From Streptomyces cathayae (GTDB lineage: Bacteria > Actinomycetota > Actinomycetes > Streptomycetales > Streptomycetaceae): DNA of 64,000 nucleotides. The number at the start of each line of letters is the position of its first letter. Position 1 is the stretch's first letter. The stretch is taken from contig NZ_CP121682.1 in the NCBI RefSeq assembly GCF_029760955.1, positions 7,334,501-7,398,500 on the forward strand, given 5' to 3'. Below the pieces are notes generated by a model. The model was not told the origin of the DNA. It ran no database searches and saw nothing but the letters and a program-made list of their open reading frames with translations. This document shows, piece after piece, positions 54,933-64,000 of the stretch. The translations under genes were made by a program, and so were the position numbers.

Positions 54933-57900
54933 TCAACTGAGAGTGATCGCGTAGACCTGTACCCGAGGATCGTTCTGCAGGCCGAGGGAACGCACGGTCT
55001 TCGAGGCGTCGAGCACCGCGGAGGAACCGAACAGACGCACCGGCGGGCCGTCCACACCCTGCCCGCGCTTGATCCGGTGCGGCATCTCCAGCGCCACGGA
55101 GTTGCCCTGCGGTGCCGCTCCCGCCCAGTCGCCCACGATGACCGGCACCTCGACGGTGGTGCCGTCGGTGTAGCGGACTGTGAGCAGGGTCGTCACCGGG
55201 CCGTGGTGGGCCGTGGTGACCAGGCGCAGCGAACTGTACGACCCGGCCGGGAGCAGCAGGGCCTGACCGCGGGCCTCGACGAAGTTCGAGGCAGTCCCGG
55301 ACGGATCGGGAGCGTGGTAGGTCACGCCGTCCCAGACGACCGGTCCTGCTGCGGGCAGCAGATCGCCGTCGTAGCTCCACCCCGATCCGTCGAAGTCGCC
55401 CTCGCCGGAAGCCGCGACGGTTGCGGTACCGTCGTGGTTCACCTCCTTGCCGAGGTCCAGGGCACACTCCTCACCGACGTCCGCCGCGCAGCGTGCCGCG
55501 GCGCGCACCTCGATGGTCGCGACGCGTTCCACGCTCTCCACACCGTTCGCGGCCGCCGTGATCCGCACGGTGTACGAACCCGGCGCGGTTTTGGCCGGGA
55601 GGGTCACGTCCACCGCCGCGGTCCGCTGGACCGGCAGCCGCCGGGACACGAGCGAGAAGGGCCTGGTGGTCTTCACGGTCCAGCCCCGGGGAACCTTCGC
55701 GCCGACGCCCACCCGTAGCGTGCCGGGGGACTGGCCCAGCACGTCCAGTCCCAGACGGACGTGCTGGGCGCTGTCGGCCGTCGGCAGGACATCGGATCCG
55801 GTACGGAGCGACGCGTCGAGGCGTCGGCGGGAATCGGCTGCCGCGCGGTTCACGGACGGCGGCTCCGCCCCCTTGCCCGTACCCCAGACCGACGGCTTGC
55901 CGGACATCTCGAAGACGAGGTCACCGCCCCTGGCGACCGCGTCCCAGTCCAGCCAGGTGGCGCGCAGGTTCTTCCCACCGAACTTCGCCCGCTTCACATA
56001 GCGTTGGGAGTCGCTCGTGCCCGGTGCCTTGACGGTCAGGGTGCCGCCCTGCTGGCCCCTGTAGTCGCCGATACGGATGACCGCCGACGGGAACTGGGGG
56101 CTGGAGACGGCGAGGAAGTCGCCACCGTTCGTCGTCGGATACAGGCCGAGGGAGGAGAAGACGTACCAGGCCGACATGGTGCCCAGGTCGTCATTGCCGG
56201 TCATGCCGTCGGGCCCGTCCGTGAACAGCGTCATCGCGGCGCGGACGACGGTGGCCGTCTTGGCAGGTGCGCCGGCCCACAAGTACATGTACGGGGAGTG
56301 CAGATCGGGCTCGTTGTTCGGGTTGTAGGTCGGCTTTCCGTAGTAGTCGTACGGTGCCGAGATCCAATCCTCGCGAGCGGTTTTGGCAGGGTCCTCGAGG
56401 AGTCTGTCGTACACGAAGAAGGCGTCGAGCCGCTTCTCGGCCTCCCGCTTGCCGCCCATCAGGGACACGAGCCCGGCCGGATCCTGGGGCACCAGCCACT
56501 GGTACTGGTAGGCGCCGCCCTCATGGAACTGATGGCCCGCCTCCACGGGATCGTACGGCGTCAGCCAGGTGCCGTCGGTCGTGCGCGGCCGGAACTGCTT
56601 GATGGAGGAATCCCACAGGTTCCGGTACCACTGGCCGCGTGCCGCGAACGTGCGGGCGTCCGCCGTGTGCCCCAGCTCCCCGGCCATCAGGGCCAGCGAC
56701 GCGTCCGCCGCCGCGTACTCCAGGGTCGCCGAAGCAGGATGACGGCAGTCGTTGTCGCCGCCCTTGTCCGGACAGTCCTTCCCCGGTTCCAGCCCGCTGG
56801 GGATGTAGCCACGCTGCTGGTAAGCGGCGATGCCCGCACGGCCGTTGTAGGGGGAATCGTCCGGCGGTGCACTGAGGGCGTTCTTTCTGAGAAGCGCGTA
56901 CGCCTCCTTCTCGTAGCCCGCGAGCAGCCCCTTGGACCACGCCTCGACGAGGAACGGAGTCACCGGGTCGCCCGTCATGATGTTGGCCTCGCTGTTGGCG
57001 AGCGACCAGCGCGGCAGCCAGCCGCCGTCCCGTCCGATCGCGACGACCGACAGCGCGACATCGCGGGCGACCTTCGGCTGCAGCATCTGGAGCAGTTGGT
57101 TCTGCGGCCGGTGGGTGTCCCACAGCGAAAGGTTCTGGTAGGGCGTGAACCCGGACGCGGCATGGGACTTCCCGTCGAAACCCGCGTACCGGCCGTCGAC
57201 GTCCCCGGCGAGGTTCGGGTGCAGTTGCGCGTGGTAGAGGGCCGTGTAGAACGCGCGTCGCCGCTCGGTGGACCCGCCGTCGATCTTCACGGCGGCGAGC
57301 TGCCGCTCCCAGGTAGCATGCAGCGCCGCGCGGGTGGCGTCGAAGTCGTACGAGTCGTCCGTCTCCGCCTTCAGGTTCTTCCGGGCGCCTTCGATGCCCG
57401 TGTAGGAGAGCCCCACCTTGACGACGACGTCACGGTCGGCGCCGGCGTCGAAGGTCACCCAGGCACCGTTCCCGCCCTCGCCGGCCGCGTTTCGCTCACC
57501 GGGGGCGCGGGTGGAGCCCCGCCAGGTGCCGTGCGAGGCGAACGGCCTGTCGAAGGTCGCTGTGAAGTAGACGGTGTGCCGGTCCTTGCCCGCGCAGAAG
57601 TTGCCCGCCTCGACACGCCCCTCGACCGTCCGGTCGCCGACGACACGCACCCCCGAGCTGTACACCCGTTGGTTGGCCTTACCCGTGTTGAACAGGACAT
57701 TGGCGCGGTCGGTCGAGGGGAAGGTGTAGCGCTGCCATCCCGTACGGGGCGTGGCGGTCAGCTCGGCGTCGATGCCGTACGTCTTCAACCCGACGCGGTA
57801 GTAGCCGGGTTCGGCGTCCTCGTCGTCGTGAGAATAGGCCGAGCGGTAGGCGTCGGGGTCGACGCTGTCGACCGCTCCGGTCGTCGGCATGAGCGGTAAC

Positions 57901-58217
57901 TCGCCCATGACGGAGCAGCCGACACCCGAGAGGTGGGTCTGGCTGAATCCGTGGATCTTGTCCTGCTGGTAGTCGTACCCTCCCTGGCCACCGGTGTCCG
58001 GGCTGACCTGGACCATGCCGAAGGGGGCACTCGCGCCGGGGAAAGTGTTGCCGAAGTTCTGTGTGCCGATGAAGGGGTTGACCAGGGAAGTGAGTTGAGG
58101 AGCGGCGGCAGGGGCCTGGGCGATGGCCGGCGCCGGGCCCAGGGCGCCGCCGGCAACGAGCAGTGCGGCAAGGACTGTCGATGCGCGGTGACGCAATCGG
58201 CGGAGGGGTCTGCGCAT
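54933..58217 (-). CDS. Secreted GH92 alpha-mannosidase
   Basis: This 1094-residue protein has a signal peptide (LRHRASTVLAALLVAGGALG, then PAPAIAQA) and a GH92 catalytic region with the family blocks VNPFIGTQNFGNTFPGASAP, GFSQTHLSGVGCSVMGELPL, LWDTHRPQNQLLQML, HEGGAYQYQWLVPQDPAGLV (general-acid Glu) and TGNDDLGTMSAWYVFSSLGL with the catalytic Asp pair. GH92 enzymes remove alpha-linked mannose from yeast or N-glycan mannans by inversion, needing calcium. C-terminal extras include a NEW3-like sandwich (about 870-950) and a final beta-domain (TYHAPDPSGTASNFVEARGQ). The ATG at 58217 has GGAG nine bases upstream; an upstream ATG at 58250 would hide the signal peptide. A LacI-type operator candidate lies upstream. 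Confidence 0.94.
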   Translation of the reverse strand: MRRPLRRLRHRASTVLAALLVAGGALGPAPAIAQAPAAAPQLTSLVNPFIGTQNFGNTFPGASAPFGMVQVSPDTGGQGGYDYQQDKIHGFSQTHLSGVGCSVMGELPLMPTTGAVDSVDPDAYRSAYSHDDEDAEPGYYRVGLKTYGIDAELTATPRTGWQRYTFPSTDRANVLFNTGKANQRVYSSGVRVVGDRTVEGRVEAGNFCAGKDRHTVYFTATFDRPFASHGTWRGSTRAPGERNAAGEGGNGAWVTFDAGADRDVVVKVGLSYTGIEGARKNLKAETDDSYDFDATRAALHATWERQLAAVKIDGGSTERRRAFYTALYHAQLHPNLAGDVDGRYAGFDGKSHAASGFTPYQNLSLWDTHRPQNQLLQMLQPKVARDVALSVVAIGRDGGWLPRWSLANSEANIMTGDPVTPFLVEAWSKGLLAGYEKEAYALLRKNALSAPPDDSPYNGRAGIAAYQQRGYIPSGLEPGKDCPDKGGDNDCRHPASATLEYAAADASLALMAGELGHTADARTFAARGQWYRNLWDSSIKQFRPRTTDGTWLTPYDPVEAGHQFHEGGAYQYQWLVPQDPAGLVSLMGGKREAEKRLDAFFVYDRLLEDPAKTAREDWISAPYDYYGKPTYNPNNEPDLHSPYMYLWAGAPAKTATVVRAAMTLFTDGPDGMTGNDDLGTMSAWYVFSSLGLYPTTNGGDFLAVSSPQFPSAVIRIGDYRGQQGGTLTVKAPGTSDSQRYVKRAKFGGKNLRATWLDWDAVARGGDLVFEMSGKPSVWGTGKGAEPPSVNRAAADSRRRLDASLRTGSDVLPTADSAQHVRLGLDVLGQSPGTLRVGVGAKVPRGWTVKTTRPFSLVSRRLPVQRTAAVDVTLPAKTAPGSYTVRITAAANGVESVERVATIEVRAAARCAADVGEECALDLGKEVNHDGTATVAASGEGDFDGSGWSYDGDLLPAAGPVVWDGVTYHAPDPSGTASNFVEARGQALLLPAGSYSSLRLVTTAHHGPVTTLLTVRYTDGTTVEVPVIVGDWAGAAPQGNSVALEMPHRIKRGQGVDGPPVRLFGSSAVLDASKTVRSLGLQNDPRVQVYAITLS

Positions 58218-58363
58218 GGAAACGGTCTCCGGTTCCTCATCCCTCATGCGCTGCGCGACATGAGAGATGATCTCCAAGGGACGGGCGGAGTGGGCACATC
58301 CGATCGGTCGCACGTGCAGTACTCGGAATCCTGGCTGGATGGAAGCGGACTAGATCACGCGTC

Positions 58364-58380
58364 TGACATCGTTGTCAATA
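58364..58380 (-). promoter_or_regulatory. Operator/promoter candidate of the GH92 gene
   Basis: On the minus strand TTGACA (58374-58379) is a consensus -35. A -10-like TCTAGT follows at 17-18 bp. The -35 overlaps TGACA-TCGT-TGTCA (58364-58377), a perfect 5-bp inverted repeat with a 4-base spacer, as read by LacI-type sugar repressors. The rest of the 58218-58581 gap is A/T-richer than usual but holds no gene. Confidence 0.5.
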
Positions 58381-58581
58381 ACTTTGGCGCCGACTGGTTA
58401 CCGGCACTTCGGCCCGACTCGGAGCAGGATCCGATCACCAACCGATCACCGGCGGGCGCGGCACCGGGCTCGCGGTCCTGCCGACCGGCGGTGATGGTGC
58501 GGATCGCAATGATCCGGGAGGCACTGTCACGTTGGCCGACGGGTGGGACGATCTTCTCGTTGATCAGGTTGGGGGGCGTCC

Positions 58582-59212
58582 ATGGACAGAGTGCCGTCGT
58601 ACCAGGGGCACCGGTACCCGGTCGAGGTGATCTCCCACTGTGTGTGGTTGTACTTCCGCTTCCCGCTGTCGTTCCGTGAGGTGGAGGAGCTGATGCTCCA
58701 GCGCGGCGTGCTCGTCTCCTATGAGACGGTCCGGCGGTGGTGCGCCACGTTCGGGCAGGCATACGAGAACGGACTGCGCCGCCTCCGGCCCCGGCCCGGG
58801 GACAAGTGGCATCTGGACGAGGTGTTCGTAAAGATCAACGGGGAACTGAAGTACCTGTGACGGGCCGTCGACGCCGGCGGCACCGTTCTGGACGTCCTCG
58901 GGCAGAGCCGCCGGGACAAGGCCGCCGCCCGGCGCGAGGTCATGCCCTCCGTGGAGCACCGCTCCCATAAGGGCCTGAACAACCGGGCCGAAAACAGTCA
59001 CCAGCCCACGCGGCAGCGCGAGCGCGCCATGAAAGGCTTCCATTCCGCAGGCGGGGCTCAGCGGTTCCTCGCCGCCTTCAGCGGCATCTCCCCCCCACTT
59101 CCGACCCCGCCGCCACCTGATGACCGCCGGCGAACACCGCCTCGAGATGATCATCCGCTTCACCATCTGGGACCAGGTCACCAGCAGCACCGGCCTGGCC
59201 GCGGCGGCCTGA
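58582..59212 (+). pseudogene. IS6-family transposase, inactivated by stop, deletion and frameshift
   Basis: The frame begins MDRVPSYQGHRYPVEVISHC and matches IS6-type transposases through WHLDEVFVKINGELKYL (the first catalytic Asp is present). There a TGA (58858-58860) replaces the Trp codon of KYLWRAVD. After RRDKAAARRE about 25 residues with the second catalytic Asp are deleted. The rest (PSVEHRSHKGLNNRAENSHQ, MKGFHSAGGAQRFLAAFSGI) ends in another frame (TIWDQVTSSTGLAAAA) at 59212. Three separate lesions show long inactivity. It separates GH92 from the PKS genes. Terminal inverted repeats could not be pinned down. Confidence 0.9.
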
Positions 59213-59366
59213 CCCAACACACCAGCCAGGCCACAACACGCCCCGGCACGCCGTCGGCCGCTCACACCCTCGCCAAGGTGACAACGCCTTTACGAGTCCC
59301 ACACCCGCACATGCGGGTTGATCTCTGCCTCCTGCTTCCGGCCTCGGGACCGGTGAGGCCGCATGT

Positions 59367-62300
59367 TCATGTGTCCCGTATTCCTCGATCATGCAGTCCA
59401 GCCTGTGACGCCAGTGTCTCCAGAGGGCCTGCCGGCGCGTCCCGCGACACCTGCGACCGGTGCAGGGCATCAGGGGTTCGTCGGTCCGGATCGGCCAGCC
59501 AGTGGTGGACTGCGAGCGCGGTGGTACGGGCATGCTCTTCCAGCATGGTGAAGTGGTCTCCGGGCACGGTGACTTCGGTGTGCGGAAGATCCCATACCGG
59601 GGCGGGCTCCGCGCCGGGCAGCGGGTCCCGGGCCCGTACGAAGAGGGTGGGGGAGGCGAGCCGCAAAGGCTTCCAGCCGGCGAAAAGCTCGAAGTACCCG
59701 GCCATGGCGGTGAGCCGGTCCGGGGCGGTCGGGAGGAACTCCGCCGCCCGGTGCAGCATGTCCGACGTCATTGCGGAGAGCGCCTGCCCATGGTCGTCGT
59801 CACTGCTGGGGTAGGTGTCCACCAGAACTACGGCGAGCGGGGCAAAGCCTTCGGCCTCCAGCCGCTCGGCCACGGTCTGGGCCACCCAGCCACCGGCCGA
59901 GCGGCCCAACAGGACCAACGGTCCGTCACCCGCGGCCGCGCGGACGGCCACGGCCTGGGCGGTGACGAGGGCGTCCAACGTGGCCGGCAGCGCCTCCCCG
60001 GGCCCGAACCCCGGGTGCCGCACCGCCGAGACCGGCCGCAGACTCCGCAGCCCGGCGCCGAAGCGCGCGTATTCCTGGGGTCCCGAGAGCGCACTGAGGG
60101 CGGGGAAGCAGATCAGCCGGGGCCCCGCGCCGTCCGGTGCGAGCGTCACAGGATCGAGTGCCGCACCGGGCGCCCCCGCGCTGTCGAAGGCCGGGCGGAG
60201 GCGTGCGGCGATGGTGAGCAGCGCCATGCCGTCCCAGGTCCGCTCCCGGTCGCAAGCGGCGCGGAAGAGCGCACCCAGGGAATCCGAAGCCCCTCCGGCG
60301 TCCGGTGCGTCCCCGGCCCGCGCCGGAACTTGCGGTGGCCCGGCCGTTCCCGGACCGCCGGGAACACCGTTGTCCGCCGTTCGGTCGGGGCCGCCCGGGC
60401 GGCCGATGGCATCCGGCCGTGCGAGGACGCCGGGGCTGCCGGGGGCACCGGTGACGCCGGGAGGAGTCGCCTCCTGGGCGTACCGTTCCGCCAGTTCGGC
60501 GGCAACCGTGCGCGGGGTCGGGAAGTCGAACAGCAGCGTGGGCGGCAGCGTCAGCCCCGTCGACGTCGCGAGCAAGTTGCGCAGGTCCACCGCGGCCAGG
60601 GAGTCGAGCCCCAGGTCTGCCAGCAGGTCGTCCCCGTCGATCGCGGCCGCCCCCTCCGGGTGACCCAGTGCCGAGGCCGCCAGGGCCCGCACCTCCGTGA
60701 GCAGCAACTCGCCCCGCTCGCCCGGGGAAGCGGCCGCCAGCCGTCGGCCGAACAGGGCCCCGCCCCCGCCGCCCGTTCCCGCCGCATCGGGGACGGGCGG
60801 CCGGGACCGCGCCGCTGGACCGCCGCCGCTCAGGACGGCCGGGGCGAGGCGGGCCGCCACCACCACCGGGTCGTCACCGGCCACGGCGGCGTCGAAGAGG
60901 GCCAGGCCCTCGTCCGCCTCGAGCGGGCCGAATCCCGAGCGGGTCATCCGCCGCAGGTCCGTGTCGGTGAGGTGCGCCATCATGCCCTCGCTCTGCCGCC
61001 AGGGACCCCAGACGATCGACGTACCGGGCAGACCGAGCCGTCTGCGGTGCCGTGCCAGGGCGTCCAGCACGCAGTTGGCGGCCGCGTAGTTGGCCTGACC
61101 GGCGGAGCCGAAGGTACCCGCCACCGAAGAGAACAGCGCGAACATCGCCAAGTCGCGTCCCCGGGTCAGCTCGTGCAGGGCGAGAGCGGCGTCCGCCTTG
61201 GGCCGCAGTACCCGCTCCAGACGGTCGGCGGTGAGCGCCGGGAGGGTGCCGTCGTCCAGCACCCCCGCGGTGTGCACCACACCGGTCAGCGGACGGTCCG
61301 CCGGCACCGAGCCGAGCAGGGCGGCGAGCGCCGTCCGGTCCGCGACGTCGCACGCCCGGACGGTCACCTCGGCGCCCGACTCGCCCAGTTCCGCGACGAG
61401 TTCGTCCACCCCTGGTACGTCCGGTCCGCGTCGGCCGGCAAGCAGCAGACGTCGGACGCCATGAGCGGCGACCAGGTGCCGTGCCACCAGCATGCCCAGG
61501 GAACCGGTACCGCCGGTGACCAGGACGGTGCCCCCCGGATCGAGCCGCCGCCGGGACTGCCGTTCCCCCGTCGCCCCGGCCACCCGGACCAGCTTCGGTA
61601 CGTACGCTGTTCCCCGTCGTACGGCTGTCTCCGGCGCCACGGCGGCCAGCAGGACGGGGAGGAGACGCACGGAGTCGGGGTGATCGTCCATGTCGACCAG
61701 GGCGAACCGGCCCGGATTCTCCCGCAGGGCCGAGCGGACCAGCCCCCACACCGATGCGTGGGCCGGTGCGGAAGCGCATCCACCGGATGCGCCGGAATCC
61801 CCGGAACCGGCACCATCGTCCGGGGTGACGGCGCCGGAGGTGACAAGAACGAGACAGGAGTCCGCCGGACGAGGTTCGGCGAGCCACTCCCGTACCAGCT
61901 TCAGTGCCCAGCCCGCCGCCCACCGTATCTGCGCCGCCGGGTCCTGTGCACCGTCGGCCGTGTCCGGTGGTGGTGGGCACGGTGCGACGAGGACGGCCGG
62001 TGATGCGCCGTCCGCCGCCAGGTCGGCGTGCACCGGAACGCCGGAACCCCGGGGCGCGAGCACATCCACCGGCCGGGTGCCCGCCGTGCCCAGGACGCCC
62101 CACGGGGGCACCACCGAAGGTACGGGCGGCTCGGGCAGAGGCACCCAGTCCATCCGGTGGAGAACCCCAGGGACCGGATCCACCGTTCCCGATCCGGTAC
62201 GCGGAAGGGGCCGGAGCATCAGCGAACGCACCGCGGCCACCGGCGCGCCCGCCGCGTCGGTCAACTCCACCCCGGCCCGCCCGTCCGGACCGGGAGTGAC

Positions 62301-64000
62301 CCGCACCCGCAACCGCCGCGCGCCGGCCGTGTGCAGGCGCACCCCGCCGAAGGCGAACGGCAGGAAAACCCCACCACCATCCGTCCTGTCCGTCCCGGCA
62401 CGGTCCGCCGTGCGCCCGTCGAGCGCCAGGACGTGCAGCGCCGCGTCCCACAGCGCCGGATGCAGAACGAATCCCGGGCCACCCGCGTCCGGGAGTGGGG
62501 CCCCGGCGGCCTCGGGCAGCGTGACCTCGGCATACAGCTCCTCCCCGAGCCGCCAGGCGGCGTGCAGGCCCCGGAAGGCGGGGCCGTAGCTCAGCCCGCT
62601 TTCGGCCAGCCGCTCGTACGGGTCGGCACCCGGATCGCCGGCGTACAGCGGCACCGCGTCCGGCGGCGGCCAGGGCGCGGCCCCGGCCCCTGCCCCGGCC
62701 GCTCCGCGGTCCGCCGGCTGCCGCTCCGGCACGAGTGTCCCGGAGGCATGCCGATGCCAGGGCCGGTCACCCGTCGGCGTGTGCGGCCGGGCGTGGAAGA
62801 GCACGGTCCGCCGTCCCGCACCGTCTGGCCCCGACACCTTCACCTGCAGCTCGACCGTGCCGTCCGCAGGCAGCGACAGCGGCGCGGTCAGGGCGAGTTC
62901 GTCCAGGACGGGCGCGCCTGCCGACTCACCGACGTGCAGGGCCATCTCCACGAAGGCGGCCGCCGGCAGCAATATCTTCCCCGCCACCACATGGTCGGCC
63001 AACCAGGGCTGGTCGTGCACCGAGAGCAGCCCGCTCAGCAACAGCCCGTCGTCGTCGGCCGTCGCGGTACGGGACGACAGCAGCGGGTGGGCCGGGGCGT
63101 CCGGTGGGGGAGCGGCCCGATGCCGCGGGGTGGCGTCGAGCCAGTACCGGCGGCGCTGGAAGGCGTACGTGGGCAGGGGGACGCGCCGACCGCCGCGCCC
63201 GGCGAAGACGGCCCGCCAGTCGACGGGCACGCCATGGGTGTGCAGCGCGGCCACAGCGTCGAGCAGGGCGTCCGCCTCCGGCCGCGCCCCCCGCAGCGTC
63301 GGCAGGACCAGCGGCGTCGGGGTTCGCTCACCGACGGGCGCTCCGTTCGCGCCCGGGCCCGCCGGAGCCGCTCCGGTCGCGGCGAGGCAGCTGCGGACCA
63401 GGCCGGTGAGCACCCCGTCCGGCCCCAGCTCGACGTAGTGTGCCGCGCCCCGGTCCCGGAGATACGCCACCGAATCGGCGAAGCGGACCGGGCGGCGGAC
63501 ATGGCCCACCCAGAACTCCGGTGAGCTCAGCTCCTCCTTGGTGGCGGCCCGGCCGGACACGGCGCTGACCAGGGGAATCCGCGGTGCGGCGAAGAAGAGG
63601 CGCCGCACCACGTCCGCGAAGTCGGCCAGCATGGGTTCCATCCGCGCGGAGTGGAAGGCGTGGCTCACCCGCAGTGGCGTCGTGGACCGGCCCCGCTCCT
63701 GGAAGTGCGTGACGGTCTTCCGCACTGCGGTCTCGTCCCCGGAGACGACCACCGAGGCGGGCCCGTTGACGGCGGCGACCTCCACCGCACGTCCCGTCCC
63801 GGCGAGTCGGGCGGCCACTTCGGCCACCTCGTCCGCGTCGGCGGCCACGGCGGCCATCGCACCGCCCGCAGGCAGCGCGTCCATCAGCCGGCCCCGGGCC
63901 GCCACCAGGGTGCAGGCGTCCGCGAGGGACAGCACCCCGGCGACATGCGCCGCGGTCACCTCGCCCACCGAGTGCCCGGCCACCAGATCCGGGCGCACAC
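59367..64000 (-). CDS. Type I modular polyketide synthase, terminal module (AT-DH-KR-ACP-TE), continues past the window
   Basis: At least 1543 residues in domain order. AT: active Ser in GHSVGEVTAAH near 63975 and specificity motif HAFH near 63665, which predicts malonyl-CoA. DH: intact HxxxGxxxxP as DHVVAGKILLP near 62985, with DAALH near 62435. KR: VTGGTGSLGMLV near 61530, the LDD motif in HTAGVLDDGTL (B-type, D-hydroxyl), and the active Tyr in SAGQANYAAAN near 61090. ACP: LGLDSLAAVDL near 60600. TE: LLGRSAGGWVAQ (Ser near 59905) and GDHFTMLEEH. No enoylreductase lies between DH and KR, so the last extension should leave an alpha-beta double bond before the TE releases or cyclises the chain. 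The KS and earlier modules lie upstream, beyond 64000. No tailoring genes are seen nearer than the IS remnant. Confidence 0.95.
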   Translation of the reverse strand, partial: VRPDLVAGHSVGEVTAAHVAGVLSLADACTLVAARGRLMDALPAGGAMAAVAADADEVAEVAARLAGTGRAVEVAAVNGPASVVVSGDETAVRKTVTHFQERGRSTTPLRVSHAFHSARMEPMLADFADVVRRLFFAAPRIPLVSAVSGRAATKEELSSPEFWVGHVRRPVRFADSVAYLRDRGAAHYVELGPDGVLTGLVRSCLAATGAAPAGPGANGAPVGERTPTPLVLPTLRGARPEADALLDAVAALHTHGVPVDWRAVFAGRGGRRVPLPTYAFQRRRYWLDATPRHRAAPPPDAPAHPLLSSRTATADDDGLLLSGLLSVHDQPWLADHVVAGKILLPAAAFVEMALHVGESAGAPVLDELALTAPLSLPADGTVELQVKVSGPDGAGRRTVLFHARPHTPTGDRPWHRHASGTLVPERQPADRGAAGAGAGAAPWPPPDAVPLYAGDPGADPYERLAESGLSYGPAFRGLHAAWRLGEELYAEVTLPEAAGAPLPDAGGPGFVLHPALWDAALHVLALDGRTADRAGTDRTDGGGVFLPFAFGGVRLHTAGARRLRVRVTPGPDGRAGVELTDAAGAPVAAVRSLMLRPLPRTGSGTVDPVPGVLHRMDWVPLPEPPVPSVVPPWGVLGTAGTRPVDVLAPRGSGVPVHADLAADGASPAVLVAPCPPPPDTADGAQDPAAQIRWAAGWALKLVREWLAEPRPADSCLVLVTSGAVTPDDGAGSGDSGASGGCASAPAHASVWGLVRSALRENPGRFALVDMDDHPDSVRLLPVLLAAVAPETAVRRGTAYVPKLVRVAGATGERQSRRRLDPGGTVLVTGGTGSLGMLVARHLVAAHGVRRLLLAGRRGPDVPGVDELVAELGESGAEVTVRACDVADRTALAALLGSVPADRPLTGVVHTAGVLDDGTLPALTADRLERVLRPKADAALALHELTRGRDLAMFALFSSVAGTFGSAGQANYAAANCVLDALARHRRRLGLPGTSIVWGPWRQSEGMMAHLTDTDLRRMTRSGFGPLEADEGLALFDAAVAGDDPVVVAARLAPAVLSGGGPAARSRPPVPDAAGTGGGGGALFGRRLAAASPGERGELLLTEVRALAASALGHPEGAAAIDGDDLLADLGLDSLAAVDLRNLLATSTGLTLPPTLLFDFPTPRTVAAELAERYAQEATPPGVTGAPGSPGVLARPDAIGRPGGPDRTADNGVPGGPGTAGPPQVPARAGDAPDAGGASDSLGALFRAACDRERTWDGMALLTIAARLRPAFDSAGAPGAALDPVTLAPDGAGPRLICFPALSALSGPQEYARFGAGLRSLRPVSAVRHPGFGPGEALPATLDALVTAQAVAVRAAAGDGPLVLLGRSAGGWVAQTVAERLEAEGFAPLAVVLVDTYPSSDDDHGQALSAMTSDMLHRAAEFLPTAPDRLTAMAGYFELFAGWKPLRLASPTLFVRARDPLPGAEPAPVWDLPHTEVTVPGDHFTMLEEHARTTALAVHHWLADPDRRTPDALHRSQVSRDAPAGPLETLASQAGLHDRGIRDT

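Noticed and set aside
1..64000. tRNA, rRNA, CRISPR arrays, riboswitches
   Set aside because: I looked for cloverleaf arms, regular short repeats and cobalamin-type leaders (notably before the B12 mutase) and found none; the gap before the mutase is only 100 bp and is filled by the palindrome.

Overview
The DNA is very GC-rich throughout, with strong G/C preference at third codon positions, ATGA/GTGA stop-start overlaps and actinomycete gene types (ECF42 sigma factor with a DGPF-protein partner, propionyl-CoA carboxylase with epsilon subunit, modular PKS). It is almost certainly a Streptomyces chromosome or a close relative, probably an accessory-rich region: it carries natural-product genes, decayed insertion sequences and several gene remnants. 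No rRNA, tRNA or CRISPR was seen.

Layout. 0-5.6 kb (minus): a five-gene propionyl-CoA/methylmalonyl-CoA operon (mutase large chain, carboxylase beta, epsilon, mutase cobalamin chain, biotinylated alpha chain cut by the window edge), facing a divergent TetR gene across a palindromic operator. 6.4-12.5 kb: ECF42 sigma factor plus DGPF protein, a CapA-type protein, a small secreted protein, a dienelactone-hydrolase-like enzyme and a GlxA-type AraC regulator. 12.5-17.5 kb: an IS256 remnant, then two convergent genes that each fuse a trypsin-like protease to a second hydrolase, a DRGH nuclease in one and an alpha/beta hydrolase in the other.

18.5-27.7 kb (minus): a compact biosynthetic operon. 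SbnA and SbnB homologues should make L-2,3-diaminopropionate (Dap); next come an Fe(II)/2-oxoglutarate oxygenase, a one-module NRPS (half-C, A, PCP, TE) and a membrane protein with the full polylysine-synthetase (Pls) body but no adenylation domain. This looks like a split poly- or oligo-amino-acid synthetase and is the most novel system in the window. A divergent TetR/MMPL exporter pair with a perfect 34-bp operator adjoins it.

31.3-44.2 kb (plus): five tightly coupled genes of the YehL-type MoxR/vWA group: a DUF4132 protein, a 1684-residue protein of unknown function, a MoxR AAA+ ATPase, a DUF5682-vWA fusion and a SWIM zinc-finger protein. 45-49 kb: a DUF2809 protein, an EamA-like transporter with an abnormal tail, cysteine-free L33 and L36 ribosomal proteins, NAD kinase and DoxX. 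49-58.2 kb: secreted carbohydrate-active proteins (a GH5-like remnant, two multidomain proteins ending in almost identical ricin-B lectin domains, and a GH92 mannosidase with a candidate operator). 58.6-64 kb: a decayed IS6-family transposase and the last module (AT-DH-KR-ACP-TE) of a type I PKS that continues beyond the window. The methylmalonyl-CoA operon could feed polyketide extender pools, but the one AT visible here has malonyl-type motifs.
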